From: Pseudomonas sp. LFM046
GTDB taxonomy: Bacteria > Pseudomonadota > Gammaproteobacteria > Pseudomonadales > Pseudomonadaceae
DNA length: 64,000 nucleotides
Assembly: GCF_000949385.2 (NCBI RefSeq)
Contig: NZ_JYKO02000001.1
Span: 4,408,851-4,472,850, forward strand
Direction of reading: 5' to 3'
In this document: positions 49,840-58,882 of the stretch, piece after piece
Numbering within the stretch: position 1 is the stretch's first letter
Layout: the number at the start of each line of letters is the position of its first letter
The notes under the pieces: generated by a model
Told to the model about the DNA's origin: nothing
The model's database searches: none
Seen by the model: the letters and a program-made list of their open reading frames with translations, nothing else
Position numbers and translations under genes: made by a program

Positions 49840-50892
49840 CTAGCTGACCGGGACCACCGGCGGGCGGACATCGTGGCCGCCACTCAATGCCGGCAGCATC
49901 TCGGCGGCCTGCTGGTGGGGAACCCCGAGCTCCACTTCGCTGGCGGCACTCAGGCGCTGGTACTGCTCGTCGCTCAGCTCCACCGTCAGGGCGCCCAAGG
50001 TGGCGTCGAACTGTTCCCGGGTGCGCGAGCCGAGGATCGGGATCAGCGCGGTGCTGGACCGGCGCGCCTTGTGCAACAGCCACGCGATGGCGACCTGGGT
50101 CGGGGTGCTGCCCTGCTCCGCGGCCACGGCGAACAGCGTATTGAGGACGGTTGTCTCACGGGCAGTCTTCTCGCCGTGGACCAGCATGCCCAGCTTGGTG
50201 GCGCGGGAGTCGTCGGAGCCGTTGCGGTATTTGCCGGTGAGGAAGCCGCCGCCCAGGGGGGACCACTGGGTGACGGCCAAACCCAGGGCTTCGGCCATCG
50301 GCAGCAGCTCACGGTCGGCGGTGCGCTCGGCCAGGCTGTATTCCAGCTGGATGCCCACCAGCGGCGCCCAGCCGCGCAGCTCCGCCAGCAGGTCGGCACG
50401 GGCGATGCGCCAGGCGGGGAAGTTGGACAGGCCCGCGTAGTGGATCTTGCCGGCGCTGACCAGGTCGTCGAAGCCGCGCAGGATTTCGTCCATGGGCGTC
50501 ACGCCGTCGGTGATGTGCGCCCAGAGCAGGTCGATATGCCCGGTTTTCAGGCGCTTCAGGCTTTCCTCCACGGCGCGGACCATGTTCTTCCTGTTATTGC
50601 CCGTGCGGGCCATGCCGTCCGCCGGGGTTGTGCCCAGGGTGTACTTGGTGGCGATGACGTAGTCGTCCCGCTGGGCGGCGATGAAGTCCCCGAGCAGCGT
50701 TTCCGCCTGCCCGGCCTGGTAGCCGTTGGCGGTGTCGAAGAAGTTGCCGCCGGCCTCCACGTAGCCGTCGAAGATTTTCTTCGCCTCATCCCGCTCCGCA
50801 CCGTGCCCCCAGCCAGTGCCGAAGTTGCCGGTGCCCAGGGCCAGTTCGGAAACGCGAAGGCCGGTACGACGGCCGAAAGTCGAGTAGCGCAT
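49840..50892 (-). CDS. Aldo/keto reductase
   Basis: A 350-residue AKR-superfamily TIM-barrel enzyme. It starts MRYSTFGRRTGLRVSELALG. The catalytic Asp and Tyr are in FFDTANGYQAGQAE, the Lys in VIATKYTLG, and the acceptor region WAHITDGVTPMDEIL (His in W-A-H). The C-terminal NADPH-binding part has LIPILGSRTREQF. I used ATG 50892 (GGGAGATC upstream) rather than the longer open frame. The physiological substrate is unknown; members reduce diverse aldehydes and ketones. Confidence 0.9.
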   Translation of the reverse strand: MRYSTFGRRTGLRVSELALGTGNFGTGWGHGAERDEAKKIFDGYVEAGGNFFDTANGYQAGQAETLLGDFIAAQRDDYVIATKYTLGTTPADGMARTGNNRKNMVRAVEESLKRLKTGHIDLLWAHITDGVTPMDEILRGFDDLVSAGKIHYAGLSNFPAWRIARADLLAELRGWAPLVGIQLEYSLAERTADRELLPMAEALGLAVTQWSPLGGGFLTGKYRNGSDDSRATKLGMLVHGEKTARETTVLNTLFAVAAEQGSTPTQVAIAWLLHKARRSSTALIPILGSRTREQFDATLGALTVELSDEQYQRLSAASEVELGVPHQQAAEMLPALSGGHDVRPPVVPVS

Positions 50893-51078
50893 GGTGATCT
50901 CCCGCCGGGGGTTTTCCTGGATGACATCCATCCCGGGTGGAACGTCCGGCCTGGTCCCTGACCTTAGACGATCAGGCAGACAGGCGGCGGCTATTGGTCG
51001 AAAAGCCCCCGGCAATGCGGTCGCGGGTTGGCGTGGGTGGGCTAGTCTCTCCGGGACGCCCGACAGGGGAAAAGCGCC

Positions 51079-52350
51079 ATGCGATCCAGCCTTGCCACCG
51101 GTGTGACACGCCGGGAAATCTGGGCCTGGGCGATGTTCGACTTCGCCAACTCCGGCTACACCACGGTGATCATCACCGCCGTCTTCAACGCCTACTTCGT
51201 GGCCGTGGTGGCCGAGGGCAAACCCTGGGGCACCCTGGCCTGGACCAGCACCCTCGCCCTCTCCTACGCCCTGGTGATCCTCACCGCGCCCATTATCGGC
51301 GCCTACGCCGACGCTACGGCCCGCAAGAAACGGCTGCTGCTATTCAGCACCCTGGGCTGCGTGATCTTCACCGCCGCCCTGGCCCTGGCCGGCACGGGTG
51401 GCTTGGCACTGGCGGTGCTCTTCGTGGTGCTGTCGAACTTCTGCTTCGGCACCGGAGAAAACCTGATCGCCGCCTTCCTCCCCGAACTCGCCCACGACGA
51501 GGCCCTCGGCCGGGTGTCCGGCTGGGGCTGGGGGCTGGGCTACATCGGCGGGCTGGTCAGCCTGGGCGCCTGCCTGGGCTACGTGAGCTGGGCCCAGGGC
51601 CAGGGGCAGACGGCGGCGCAATTCGTGCCGGTGTGCGTGCTGATCACGGCCCTGCTCTTCGCCATCGCCAGCACCCCGACCTTTCTTTACCTGAAGGAAC
51701 GCAGCCAGCCGCAACCCGTCGGCTCCGGCGGTGCCTGGGCGCGCGTCGCACGGACGATGCGGGAGGCCGGCCGCTATCGCGACCTGCTGCGCTTCCTGGC
51801 CTGCACCGTCTGCTACCAGGCCGGGATTGCCGCGGTGATCAGCCTGGCCGCCATCTACGCCGACCAAGTCATGGGCTTCACCACTCAGGACACGCTGATG
51901 CTGATCTTCATCGTCAACATCACCGCCTCCATTGGCGCGGTGATGTTCGGCTGGCTGCAGGACCGGATCGGCCATCGCCCCACCCTGGCGCTGACGCTGC
52001 TGGGCTGGCTGGCCATGGTGGGCCTGATCTGGCTGGCCAGCGGCCCGGCGCTGTTCTGGGCCGCCGCCAATATCGCCGGCCTGTGCATGGGCGCCAGCCA
52101 GTCGGCCGGGCGCGCCATCGTCGGCCTGCTGGCGCCCCCCACGCGGCTGGCGGAGTTCTTCGGGCTCTGGGGCCAGGCGGTGAAACTCTCGGCCATCCTC
52201 GGCCCCATGACCTACGGCCTGGCCAACTGGCTGTCCGGCGGCGATCACCGGATGGCGATGCTCATCACCGGCAGCTACTTCGTCATCGGGCTGCTGCTTC
52301 TCGCCAGCGTGCGCCTGGAACGCGGACGCCGGGCGGCGCTGACGGGGTGA
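51079..52350 (+). CDS. UMF1/Atg22-like MFS transporter
   Basis: A 423-residue membrane protein with about 12 hydrophobic helices. It begins with EIWAWAMFDFANSGYTTVIITAVF, the signature of the UMF1 (Atg22-like) major facilitator family, and has the loop motif GAYADATARKKRLL between TM2 and TM3. Substrates are poorly known; some members are amino-acid exporters. The ATG lies 16 nt after an in-line AGGGGAAAAG. It stands alone between the divergent aldo/keto reductase and the convergent MerR gene. Confidence 0.85.
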   Translation: MRSSLATGVTRREIWAWAMFDFANSGYTTVIITAVFNAYFVAVVAEGKPWGTLAWTSTLALSYALVILTAPIIGAYADATARKKRLLLFSTLGCVIFTAALALAGTGGLALAVLFVVLSNFCFGTGENLIAAFLPELAHDEALGRVSGWGWGLGYIGGLVSLGACLGYVSWAQGQGQTAAQFVPVCVLITALLFAIASTPTFLYLKERSQPQPVGSGGAWARVARTMREAGRYRDLLRFLACTVCYQAGIAAVISLAAIYADQVMGFTTQDTLMLIFIVNITASIGAVMFGWLQDRIGHRPTLALTLLGWLAMVGLIWLASGPALFWAAANIAGLCMGASQSAGRAIVGLLAPPTRLAEFFGLWGQAVKLSAILGPMTYGLANWLSGGDHRMAMLITGSYFVIGLLLLASVRLERGRRAALTG

Positions 52351-52368
52351 GCCCCGTGCCACCGACGC

Positions 52369-53190
52369 TCAGCGCTTGAGGAAGCCCTTCAGCAATTCAC
52401 CGACGCGCTCGCCCAGCTCCTGGTTGGCGGACAGTTGCAGGCCGCGCGCCAGTTCGCTGTCCACCACCTGTTCCACCAGCGGGCGCAGGGCGAGCAACTG
52501 GCGATTCAGCGCGTCCAGTTCGTCGACATGGGGCAGACTGCCGGAGAGCAGCGGGTTGACCAGATGCTGGACGATCATCCGCACGATGCCGGCGGACACC
52601 GGCTCCACCTGGCGGCGAATGGCGGCGAATTGCTCCAGCAGCACATCCAGCGGAATGCCCGAACGGTAGAGCTGCGCACCGGCGCTGAAGATGCGTGGGT
52701 TGAGCACCCGCAGGTGATCGCCGGCGAATTCGATCAGGCCCAGTTCGCGGGCCCGGTCCATGTTGTCGTCGGTGAGGTCGGCGCCGAACAGCGCCTGCAC
52801 TTCGTCGAAGCCGAGGCGGGTCGGCTCCACCTGGTTCCAGGCGCCGACGATGGCTTCCTCCAGCCCCAGCACATGGGCCAGGTCCCGGCCCTGGTCCCAG
52901 GCATCCAGCAGTTCGCGGATGCTGGCGATGCTGTAGCCCCGCTCCAGCAACTGGCCGATCAGCCGCAGCCGCGCCAGGTGCTCGCCGTTGTAGATCCCCA
53001 CCCGTCCGCGCCGCTCCGGCGGCGGCAGCAGGCCGCGATCCTGGTAGGCACGCAGGTTGCGCACCGTGGTCCCGGCTTCGCGGGCCAGTTCATCCACGGT
53101 GAATTCGGCGTCCGGCGGAACCGGGATGTCGGCGGCCTGGTTGAGCAGTTTGCTGAGGAAGGAGGGGACATTTTTCATGGGCCGGATCAT
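52369..53190 (-). CDS. MerR-family transcriptional regulator
   Basis: A 273-residue regulator. The MerR DNA-binding domain starts near residue 30: FTVDELAREAGTTVRNLRAYQDRGLLPPPERRGRVGIYN, followed by the wing LARLRLIGQLLERGYSIASIRELL. The C-terminal ~170 residues form a long effector domain without metal-binding Cys, so an organic ligand is more likely than a metal. ATG 53190 is favoured by GAGAGGGG 7 nt upstream; ATG 53178 is an alternative. It is divergent from the M24-hydrolase operon, which starts 250 bp away and has a strong dyad before it. Confidence 0.85.
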   Translation of the reverse strand: MIRPMKNVPSFLSKLLNQAADIPVPPDAEFTVDELAREAGTTVRNLRAYQDRGLLPPPERRGRVGIYNGEHLARLRLIGQLLERGYSIASIRELLDAWDQGRDLAHVLGLEEAIVGAWNQVEPTRLGFDEVQALFGADLTDDNMDRARELGLIEFAGDHLRVLNPRIFSAGAQLYRSGIPLDVLLEQFAAIRRQVEPVSAGIVRMIVQHLVNPLLSGSLPHVDELDALNRQLLALRPLVEQVVDSELARGLQLSANQELGERVGELLKGFLKR

Positions 53191-53394
53191 ATCGCCGCCC
53201 CTCTCACCCCAACAACAGCGCCCTGAACGGCCCAACCATTGGCTGGACTTGCCCCGGCCGGTTGCCACCGATTGCGCCGAAACCCGATCGCAGCCGCTCT
53301 ACGCCGGGCATTTTCCGCTTTCGGTAACGCGGTAACAGCGCCTGATCCCGACGCGGCCGAGTGCTGGCCAGGGCCGGATTTCCTGTTCAAGAAT

Positions 53395-53422
53395 GACTGT
53401 GACATTGACTGATGTAACAGTC
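53395..53422 (+). promoter_or_regulatory. Dyad operator before the M24-hydrolase operon (probable MerR site)
   Basis: GACTGTGACAT (53395-53405) and ATGTAACAGTC (53412-53422) are inverted with 10 of 11 matches around a 6-nt centre. The site ends 18 bp before the M24 start and lies between that gene and the divergent MerR gene. Confidence 0.65.
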
Positions 53423-53440
53423 CTGCAACCGGAGATTCCC

Positions 53441-54307
53441 ATGCCTGCTCCCGCCCTCGGCGCCCAAGACCTGTCCGAATTTCGCACTGTGCAGCAACTG
53501 GCTTATCGCTGCGCGGAAACCATCGCCGGTGAACTGAAGCCCGGTATCACCGAAAAGGAAGCCGCCAGCCTGATGAAGAGCTGGCTGCAGGATCACGGCG
53601 TCCGGGACTGGTTTCATCAGCCTTTCGCCTGGTTCGGCCCGCGTACCGCCTTCAAGGGTTTCGACGGCCTGCGCCACCTGGGCGGCTTCAACCTGGCGTT
53701 CTATCCGGGCCGGCAGCGGCTGGAAGAAGGCATGCCCTTCATCCTCGACTGCGCGCCCACCCTGGGCGCCTACACGGCGGACATCGGCTACTCCGGCGCC
53801 CTGGGCGACAACCGGGTGGTGGAGCGGCTGATGGACGACCTGATGGAGCATCGCCAGCTGATCCTCGACCTGGTGCGCCAGCGCATGCCGCTGGCCCGGG
53901 TCAGCCAGGCCGTGGACAGCCTCTGCGCCCGCCAGGGGACCCTGCCCCGGCACAAGGCCTATCCGTTCGAGGTGCTGGCCCACCGGGTGGAAAAACTCGG
54001 CGAGCGCAAGCAGGGCCTGTCCATCGCCCGCTTCGGCGTGCGCAATATCTACACCCTGACGCGCAACGCGCTGATCACCGGCCGCCGCGAGGGCTGGTCG
54101 CCGCTCTGGTCGAGCAACAGTCGCTCCGAGCACCCGCCGACGCCCGGCCTCTGGGCGGTGGAGCCGCACCTGGGATTCCGGGGCGTCGGCGCCAAGTTCG
54201 AAGAATTGCTGGTGGTGACCGCCGACGGCGCCTTCTGGCTGGATGACGACCTGCCCCACGTCCGCCGCTGGCAGGCCCGCCAGCAGGCCAAGCGGGTGGC
54301 GGCATGA
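53441..54307 (+). CDS. M24-family metallopeptidase-fold protein
   Basis: A 288-residue pita-bread-fold protein. Candidate metal ligands are the two Asp in ILDCAPTLGAYTADIGYSG, a His in RHKAYPFEVLAHRVEK, and the two Glu in GLWAVEPHLGFRGVGAKFEELLVV. This is the M24 (methionine aminopeptidase/Xaa-Pro) ligand order, but the short length and odd central region suggest a non-classical substrate. GGAG lies 6 nt before ATG 53441. An in-frame ATG at 53393 would run through the dyad operator, so I rejected it. It overlaps the fusion gene by 4 nt. Confidence 0.8.
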   Translation: MPAPALGAQDLSEFRTVQQLAYRCAETIAGELKPGITEKEAASLMKSWLQDHGVRDWFHQPFAWFGPRTAFKGFDGLRHLGGFNLAFYPGRQRLEEGMPFILDCAPTLGAYTADIGYSGALGDNRVVERLMDDLMEHRQLILDLVRQRMPLARVSQAVDSLCARQGTLPRHKAYPFEVLAHRVEKLGERKQGLSIARFGVRNIYTLTRNALITGRREGWSPLWSSNSRSEHPPTPGLWAVEPHLGFRGVGAKFEELLVVTADGAFWLDDDLPHVRRWQARQQAKRVAA

Positions 54308-56067
54308 ACGCGCCCCTGCTGCTGGAACCCCAGCGCTTCGCCGTCAAGGGCGACGGCGTGGAGCTGGCCGCCTACCGCTGGGGCAATGCCGCCGGCCCTA
54401 CCCTGCTGCTGGTGCATGGCTACCCGGACAACCACGAGGTCTGGCTGCCGCTAGTGCGCGAGCTGGCCGCGGACTACCAGATCATCGCGTACGACGTGCG
54501 CGGCGCCGGTGCCTCGGATATCCCGCGCAAGACCCGCGACTATCGGCTGGAGAAACTGGCCAACGATCTGGAAGCGGTCATCCAGGCCGTAAGCCCCGAG
54601 CGTCCGGTGCACCTGGTGGCCCACGACTGGGGCTCGATCCAGTCCTGGGAGGCGGTGACCGAGCCGCGCATCCAGCCGCTGCTGGCGTCCTACACCACGG
54701 TTTCCGGCCCCTGCCTCGACCACGTCGGTCACTGGATGCGCGCGCGCCTCGCGGAGAAACGCCCGCGCGCCCTGGCCCGGGTAGTCGGCCAACTGGTCAG
54801 CTCCTGGTACGTCGCCTTCTTCCATACCCCGCTGCTGCCGGAATTGCTTTGGCGCGCCGGCCTCGCCCGCGCCTGGCCCACCCTGCTGCGGCGCCTGGAA
54901 GGCGTGCGCGTCGCACGGCCAAACCTCACCCAGGCCTCCGATGGCCAGCACGGCGTGAAGCTCTATCGCGCCAACTTCATCAGCAGCCTGTTCCGCCCGC
55001 GCCAGCGGCCTACCCAGGTGCCGGTGCAGTTGATCGTCGCCACTCGCGACCGCTTCGTGCGACCGCAGTTGTTCCAGGACCTGCATCAGTGGGTTCCGCG
55101 CCTGTGGCGCCGCGAGGTGGCCGCCGGGCACTGGCAACTGCTGGCCGAGCCCGGCCGCCTGGCGGGCTGGATCAGGGCGTTCGTCGACCACCTGGAAGGC
55201 GCCGAAGCCACCCGTGCCCTGAGCCTGGCACAGGTGCGCCCCGGCTCCGGCGAGTTCGCCGGCAAGCTGGTGGTGGTGACCGGCGCTGGCGGCGGCATCG
55301 GCCGCGCCACCCTGCTGGAGTTCGCCGAGCGCGGCGCCAGCGTGCTGGCCGCGGATATCGACCTGGCCGCCGCCGAACGCAGCGCGGAACTGGCCCGCGC
55401 CCTGGGCGCCGAGGCCTGGGCGCGGCAGCTGGATGTCAGCGACAGCGCGCAGATGGAAGCCTTCGCCAAGGGGGTGCAGGCGGAATTCGGTTGCCCGGAT
55501 GTCCTGGTCAACAACGCCGGCATCGGCATGGCCGGCGCCATGCTCGACACCCGCCCGGAAGACTGGGAGCGCCTGCTGCGGGTCAACCTGTGGAGCGTGA
55601 TCGACGGCTGCCGCCTGTTCGCCCGGCAGATGGTGGAGGCCGGCAAGGGCGGGCATATCGTCAACGTCGCCTCGGCGGCGGCCTTCGTGCCCTCGCGCAA
55701 CTACGCCGCCTACGCCACCAGCAAGGCCGCCGTGCTGATGCTGAGCGAATGCCTGCGCGCGGAACTGGCGGGCAAGGGCATTGGCGTCACCGCCATCTGC
55801 CCGGGGCTGGTCAACACCGGAATCATCCAGGCCACCCGCTTCAACGGGCTGGACGCCGAAGCCGAGGCCCAGCGCAAGGCCAAGGTGCAGCGCCTCTACC
55901 GGCGCCGCAACCTCAGCGCCGAAACCGTGGCCACCCGCATCGCCCAGGCGGTGGAACGCAACAAGGCGGTGCAGGCCGTGGGCAGCGAAGCCCATCTCAG
56001 CGTCGCCCAGTGGCGCTTCGCCCCCTGGCTGTCGCGCCTGCTCGCACGCCTGAACCTTTCCGCCTGA
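54304..56067 (+). CDS. Alpha/beta-hydrolase-SDR fusion (EphD-like)
   Basis: A 587-residue two-domain protein. Residues 1-~300 are an alpha/beta hydrolase of the epoxide-hydrolase type: HGYP oxyanion motif (38-41), nucleophile D108 in VAHDWGS, and a late His in AAGHWQLLAEPG. Residues ~318-587 are a complete SDR: VTGAGGGIG, NNAG, the Ser in NVASAAAFV, and YxxxK in AAYATSKAA. The same architecture is found in mycobacterial EphD, linked to epoxy-mycolate processing. Here it may convert an epoxide to a diol and then oxidise it. Translationally coupled to the M24 gene (ATGA overlap). Confidence 0.88.
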   Translation: MNAPLLLEPQRFAVKGDGVELAAYRWGNAAGPTLLLVHGYPDNHEVWLPLVRELAADYQIIAYDVRGAGASDIPRKTRDYRLEKLANDLEAVIQAVSPERPVHLVAHDWGSIQSWEAVTEPRIQPLLASYTTVSGPCLDHVGHWMRARLAEKRPRALARVVGQLVSSWYVAFFHTPLLPELLWRAGLARAWPTLLRRLEGVRVARPNLTQASDGQHGVKLYRANFISSLFRPRQRPTQVPVQLIVATRDRFVRPQLFQDLHQWVPRLWRREVAAGHWQLLAEPGRLAGWIRAFVDHLEGAEATRALSLAQVRPGSGEFAGKLVVVTGAGGGIGRATLLEFAERGASVLAADIDLAAAERSAELARALGAEAWARQLDVSDSAQMEAFAKGVQAEFGCPDVLVNNAGIGMAGAMLDTRPEDWERLLRVNLWSVIDGCRLFARQMVEAGKGGHIVNVASAAAFVPSRNYAAYATSKAAVLMLSECLRAELAGKGIGVTAICPGLVNTGIIQATRFNGLDAEAEAQRKAKVQRLYRRRNLSAETVATRIAQAVERNKAVQAVGSEAHLSVAQWRFAPWLSRLLARLNLSA

Positions 56068-56077
56068 GGACCGCCCC

Positions 56078-56959
56078 ATGAGCCACGAGCATCACCGCCT
56101 GGAACAACGCAAGGTGCGCTTCGACTTCGCCGACACCCCGCTGCACTGGGTGCCCGGCGAGCCGGAGGCCTCGCACATCATGAACACCCTGCACCTGATC
56201 CTGCCGGCGGGGGAATTCTGGTTCTGCCGGGTCTACAACAAGGCGCTGCCGCTGATCACCGACGAGCGCCTGCGGGAGGACGTGCGCGGTTTCGTGCGCC
56301 AGGAGGCGCAACACGCCCGCGCCCACGACAGCGCCCTGGTGCCCTACCTGGAACGCCACGGCATCGATCCCACTCCTTTCACCCAGGGCATCTACTGGCT
56401 GTTCGAGAAGGTGCTGTGCGATTACCCCTTGGGCGAGAACGCCGTTTCCCGCTGGCTGCAGCCCTGGTGGCTGCGGCAACGGGTCGGGCTGATCGCTGCG
56501 GTGGAGCACTTCACCTGCGTGCTGGGCAACTGGATCATCACCACCCGCAGCCTGGACGACGCCGACCCGGTGATGCTCGACCTGCTGCGCTGGCACGGCG
56601 CCGAGGAAGTGGAGCACCGCTGCGTTGCCCATGACCTGCACGTGCACTTGAAAGGCAGCCTGCTGATGCGCTGGTTCTACATGCTGGTGGCCAGCGGGGC
56701 GCTGATCTTCCTGTTCAGCCGCTCCATGCGCACGCTGATGCGCCAGGACCCGGCCACTCGCTACCACTGGGGTTTCCTGCGCCTCTGGCGTGCCTTGGGC
56801 AAGCGCGATCTGCTGCCGCCCATGGGCAGTATCGGGGTGGCGGTCCTGCGGTATTTCCGGCCGAGTTTCCATCCGCGTACCGAGGGGGATCTGCAGGTGG
56901 CGCTGGACTATCTGGCGCGCTCGCCTGCCGCGCGGAGGGCGGCGGGGGTTGGGGTTTAG
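56078..56959 (+). CDS. Predicted metal-dependent hydrolase (PF10118-type, ferritin-like di-metal motifs)
   Basis: A 293-residue protein. The metal ligands appear as E and ExxH pairs: FVRQEAQHARAHD, AAVEHFT and WHGAEEVEHRC, in an arrangement like ferritin-like di-iron proteins. A hydrophobic stretch (WFYMLVASGALIFLFS, near residues 205-220) suggests membrane contact. The family is annotated as metal-dependent hydrolase without proven chemistry; by analogy to di-iron membrane-associated oxidases it could act on lipids. It is the last gene of the M24-fusion-hydrolase operon (10-nt gap). Confidence 0.8.
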   Translation: MSHEHHRLEQRKVRFDFADTPLHWVPGEPEASHIMNTLHLILPAGEFWFCRVYNKALPLITDERLREDVRGFVRQEAQHARAHDSALVPYLERHGIDPTPFTQGIYWLFEKVLCDYPLGENAVSRWLQPWWLRQRVGLIAAVEHFTCVLGNWIITTRSLDDADPVMLDLLRWHGAEEVEHRCVAHDLHVHLKGSLLMRWFYMLVASGALIFLFSRSMRTLMRQDPATRYHWGFLRLWRALGKRDLLPPMGSIGVAVLRYFRPSFHPRTEGDLQVALDYLARSPAARRAAGVGV

Positions 56960-57348
56960 GTTGGAATGGATGCGAAGGGCGGGGGGAAGGGTTGCCCTTG
57001 GGAGTCCGAGCAGGGCACTACTACCCTCACCCCCGGCCCCCGCTCTGCGCCCCGGCCTGATCGCTTCGCGCTCAGTCGTTCATCGGCGCCGGAAGCGGTG
57101 CTTCCGAAAGCGTGCCTCTTCACCCCAGAGGGCGAGGGGTGACTCGCGCCGGCAGCTCTGTGCCATCCGGCTGGCACTGTCCCTTGTAGGGGCGAATTTA
57201 TTCGCCAAGCAGAACGCCGTTCTGCCGTAGGTTGGCGTCGAGGAACGAGACCCAACGATGAACACGATCGTTGGGTGTCGCTTCGCTCTACCACAACCTA
57301 CGCCGATGCCGTGCAGGCCACACAGGCCCGCCGGGGGGGGGGGGGAGT
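56960..57348. repeat. Intergenic repeat array with G13 tract
   Basis: A 389-bp gap between two convergent genes. It holds a family A copy (57184-57210), a family D palindrome (57227-57301, ends GTAGGTTGG and CCACAACCTAC), remnants resembling the family E flank (around 57021-57045 and 57113-57135) and a run of 13 G (57333-57345) ending 3 bp from the rmuC stop codon. I see no gene here. Confidence 0.75.
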
Positions 57349-58830
57349 TCAACCCTCGAACTGCTCATCCAGCAGCGGCAATCCCGCTGCCCTTTCCAGC
57401 AGGTCATTGGGCAGGCTCTTGCTGGCGCGGGCGCCGAGGAGTTTGAGGTTTTCCACGCGGCCGATCAGGTTGCCGCGACCGTCCACCAGTTTGTTGCGGG
57501 CGTTGGCGTAGGCTTTGTCCAATTGCTGCAGGCGGCTGCCCATCTCGTCCAGGTCCTGGACGAAGGCGACGAACTTGTCGTACAGCGCCCCGGCGCGTTC
57601 GGCGACCTCGCGGGCGTTCTGGCTCTGTCGCTCCTGGCGCCAGAGGCTGTCGATCACCCGCAGGGTGGCCAGCAGCGTGGTGGGGCTGACGATCACGATG
57701 TGCTGCTCGAAGGCTTCCTGGAACAGGCCCGGATCGGCCTGCAGGGCGGCGGCGAAGGCGGCTTCGATGGGGACGAACAGCAACACGAAGTCCAGGCTGT
57801 GCAGGCCTTCCAGGCGCTGGTAGTCCTTCACGGACAGGCCCTTCAGGTGGCTGCGCAGGGACAGCACGTGCTGCTTCAGGGCCTGGCTGCGGGCCGCCTC
57901 GTCATCGGCCGCGATCAGCGCCTGGTAGGCGGTGAGGCTCACCTTGGCGTCGACCACCACCTGCTTGTCCCCCGGCAACTGGATCAGCACGTCGGGCTGG
58001 AAGCGTTCGCCTTCGGCGCTCTTCAGGCTGACCTGGGTCTGGTATTCGCGGCCCTTCTCCAGACCGGCATGTTCCAGCACCCGCTCCAGCACCAGCTCGC
58101 CCCAGTTGCCCTGGGTCTTCTGGCCTTTCAGGGCGCGGGTGAGGTTGGTGGCTTCATCCCCCAGGCGCTGGTTGAGCTGTTGCAGCCGCTCCAGTTCCTT
58201 GCCCAGGGAGAAACGTTCGCGGGCTTCCTGTTGATAGCTCTCTTCCACCCGTTTCTCGAAGGCCTGGATGCGTTCCTTCAGGGGGTCGAGCAACTGGCCC
58301 AGGCGCTGCTGGCTGGTCTCGGCGAAACGCTGCTCGCGCTCGTCGAAGATCTTCCCGGCCAGTTCGGCGAATTGCGCGCGCAGGTCGTCGCGGGCCGCCT
58401 GCAGGTCGCCGAGGCGCTGTTCATGGGCTTCGCGCTGCTCCCGCAACTCGGCCTCCAGGCCGGCGCGGTCGGCGTCCAGGCGGCGCAGTTCGCCGTCCTT
58501 GCGCTCACGCTCCTGGTTCCAGGCCAGCAGGGCTTCGCGGGCGCTCTGGCGTTCGACGCCAAGCAACTCCGCCTCGCGGCGCAGGGCGGCCAGTTCGGCC
58601 TGCTGGGCCGCGTTGAGCTGGCTGAGCTCGCGGTTTTCCTCGCGGCTGTCGTCCAGCTGCACGGTCAGGCCGTCCTGGGCCAGTTGGGCGTTGGCCAGGC
58701 GTTCTTCGAGGAGGGTGTGTTCGGTCTGGAGGGCGGCGAGTCGGCGCTGTTGCTGCCAGATCAGGCCGCATAGCGGCACGGCGGCGGCGAGCAGGCCAAT
58801 CAGCAGGTTGGGGAGATCAAGGGTGGGCAT
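57349..58830 (-). CDS. rmuC: DNA recombination protein RmuC
   Basis: A 493-residue protein. A single N-terminal membrane helix (LLIGLLAAAVPLCGLIW) is followed by a long coiled coil (residues ~30-190) and the RmuC nuclease-like domain with GNWGELVLERVLEHAGLEKGREY, QPDVLIQLPGDKQVVVDAKVSLTAY and IVSPTTLLATLRVI. RmuC limits inversions and other rearrangements at repeats, in a PD-(D/E)xK-type fold. ATG 58830 begins MPTLDLPNLLIG; the frame is open further upstream but without family resemblance. Confidence 0.92.
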   Translation of the reverse strand: MPTLDLPNLLIGLLAAAVPLCGLIWQQQRRLAALQTEHTLLEERLANAQLAQDGLTVQLDDSREENRELSQLNAAQQAELAALRREAELLGVERQSAREALLAWNQERERKDGELRRLDADRAGLEAELREQREAHEQRLGDLQAARDDLRAQFAELAGKIFDEREQRFAETSQQRLGQLLDPLKERIQAFEKRVEESYQQEARERFSLGKELERLQQLNQRLGDEATNLTRALKGQKTQGNWGELVLERVLEHAGLEKGREYQTQVSLKSAEGERFQPDVLIQLPGDKQVVVDAKVSLTAYQALIAADDEAARSQALKQHVLSLRSHLKGLSVKDYQRLEGLHSLDFVLLFVPIEAAFAAALQADPGLFQEAFEQHIVIVSPTTLLATLRVIDSLWRQERQSQNAREVAERAGALYDKFVAFVQDLDEMGSRLQQLDKAYANARNKLVDGRGNLIGRVENLKLLGARASKSLPNDLLERAAGLPLLDEQFEG

Positions 58831-58882
58831 GAGCGGCTCCGCGCTGAGATGGCGGGAGTATAACCAGCCGCGCCTGGTGCGA

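Noticed and set aside
49837..49855. CTAGCTG...GGGACCAC string near the aldo/keto reductase stop, also dyad-like
   Set aside because: The left half diverges (CTG rather than TCC) and it is downstream of, not before, a gene.
51042..51060. CTAGTCT followed by a GGGACGC stretch upstream of the UMF1-type transporter, resembling the cluster dyad
   Set aside because: The right half only aligns with a 5-nt spacer and lacks GAT; it lies 12 kb outside the locus and within 40 bp of the start codon, so chance similarity is more likely.
56960..57230. Short open frames in the repeat array after the metal hydrolase
   Set aside because: They consist of repeat sequence and Pro/Arg/Ser-rich text with no ribosome sites.
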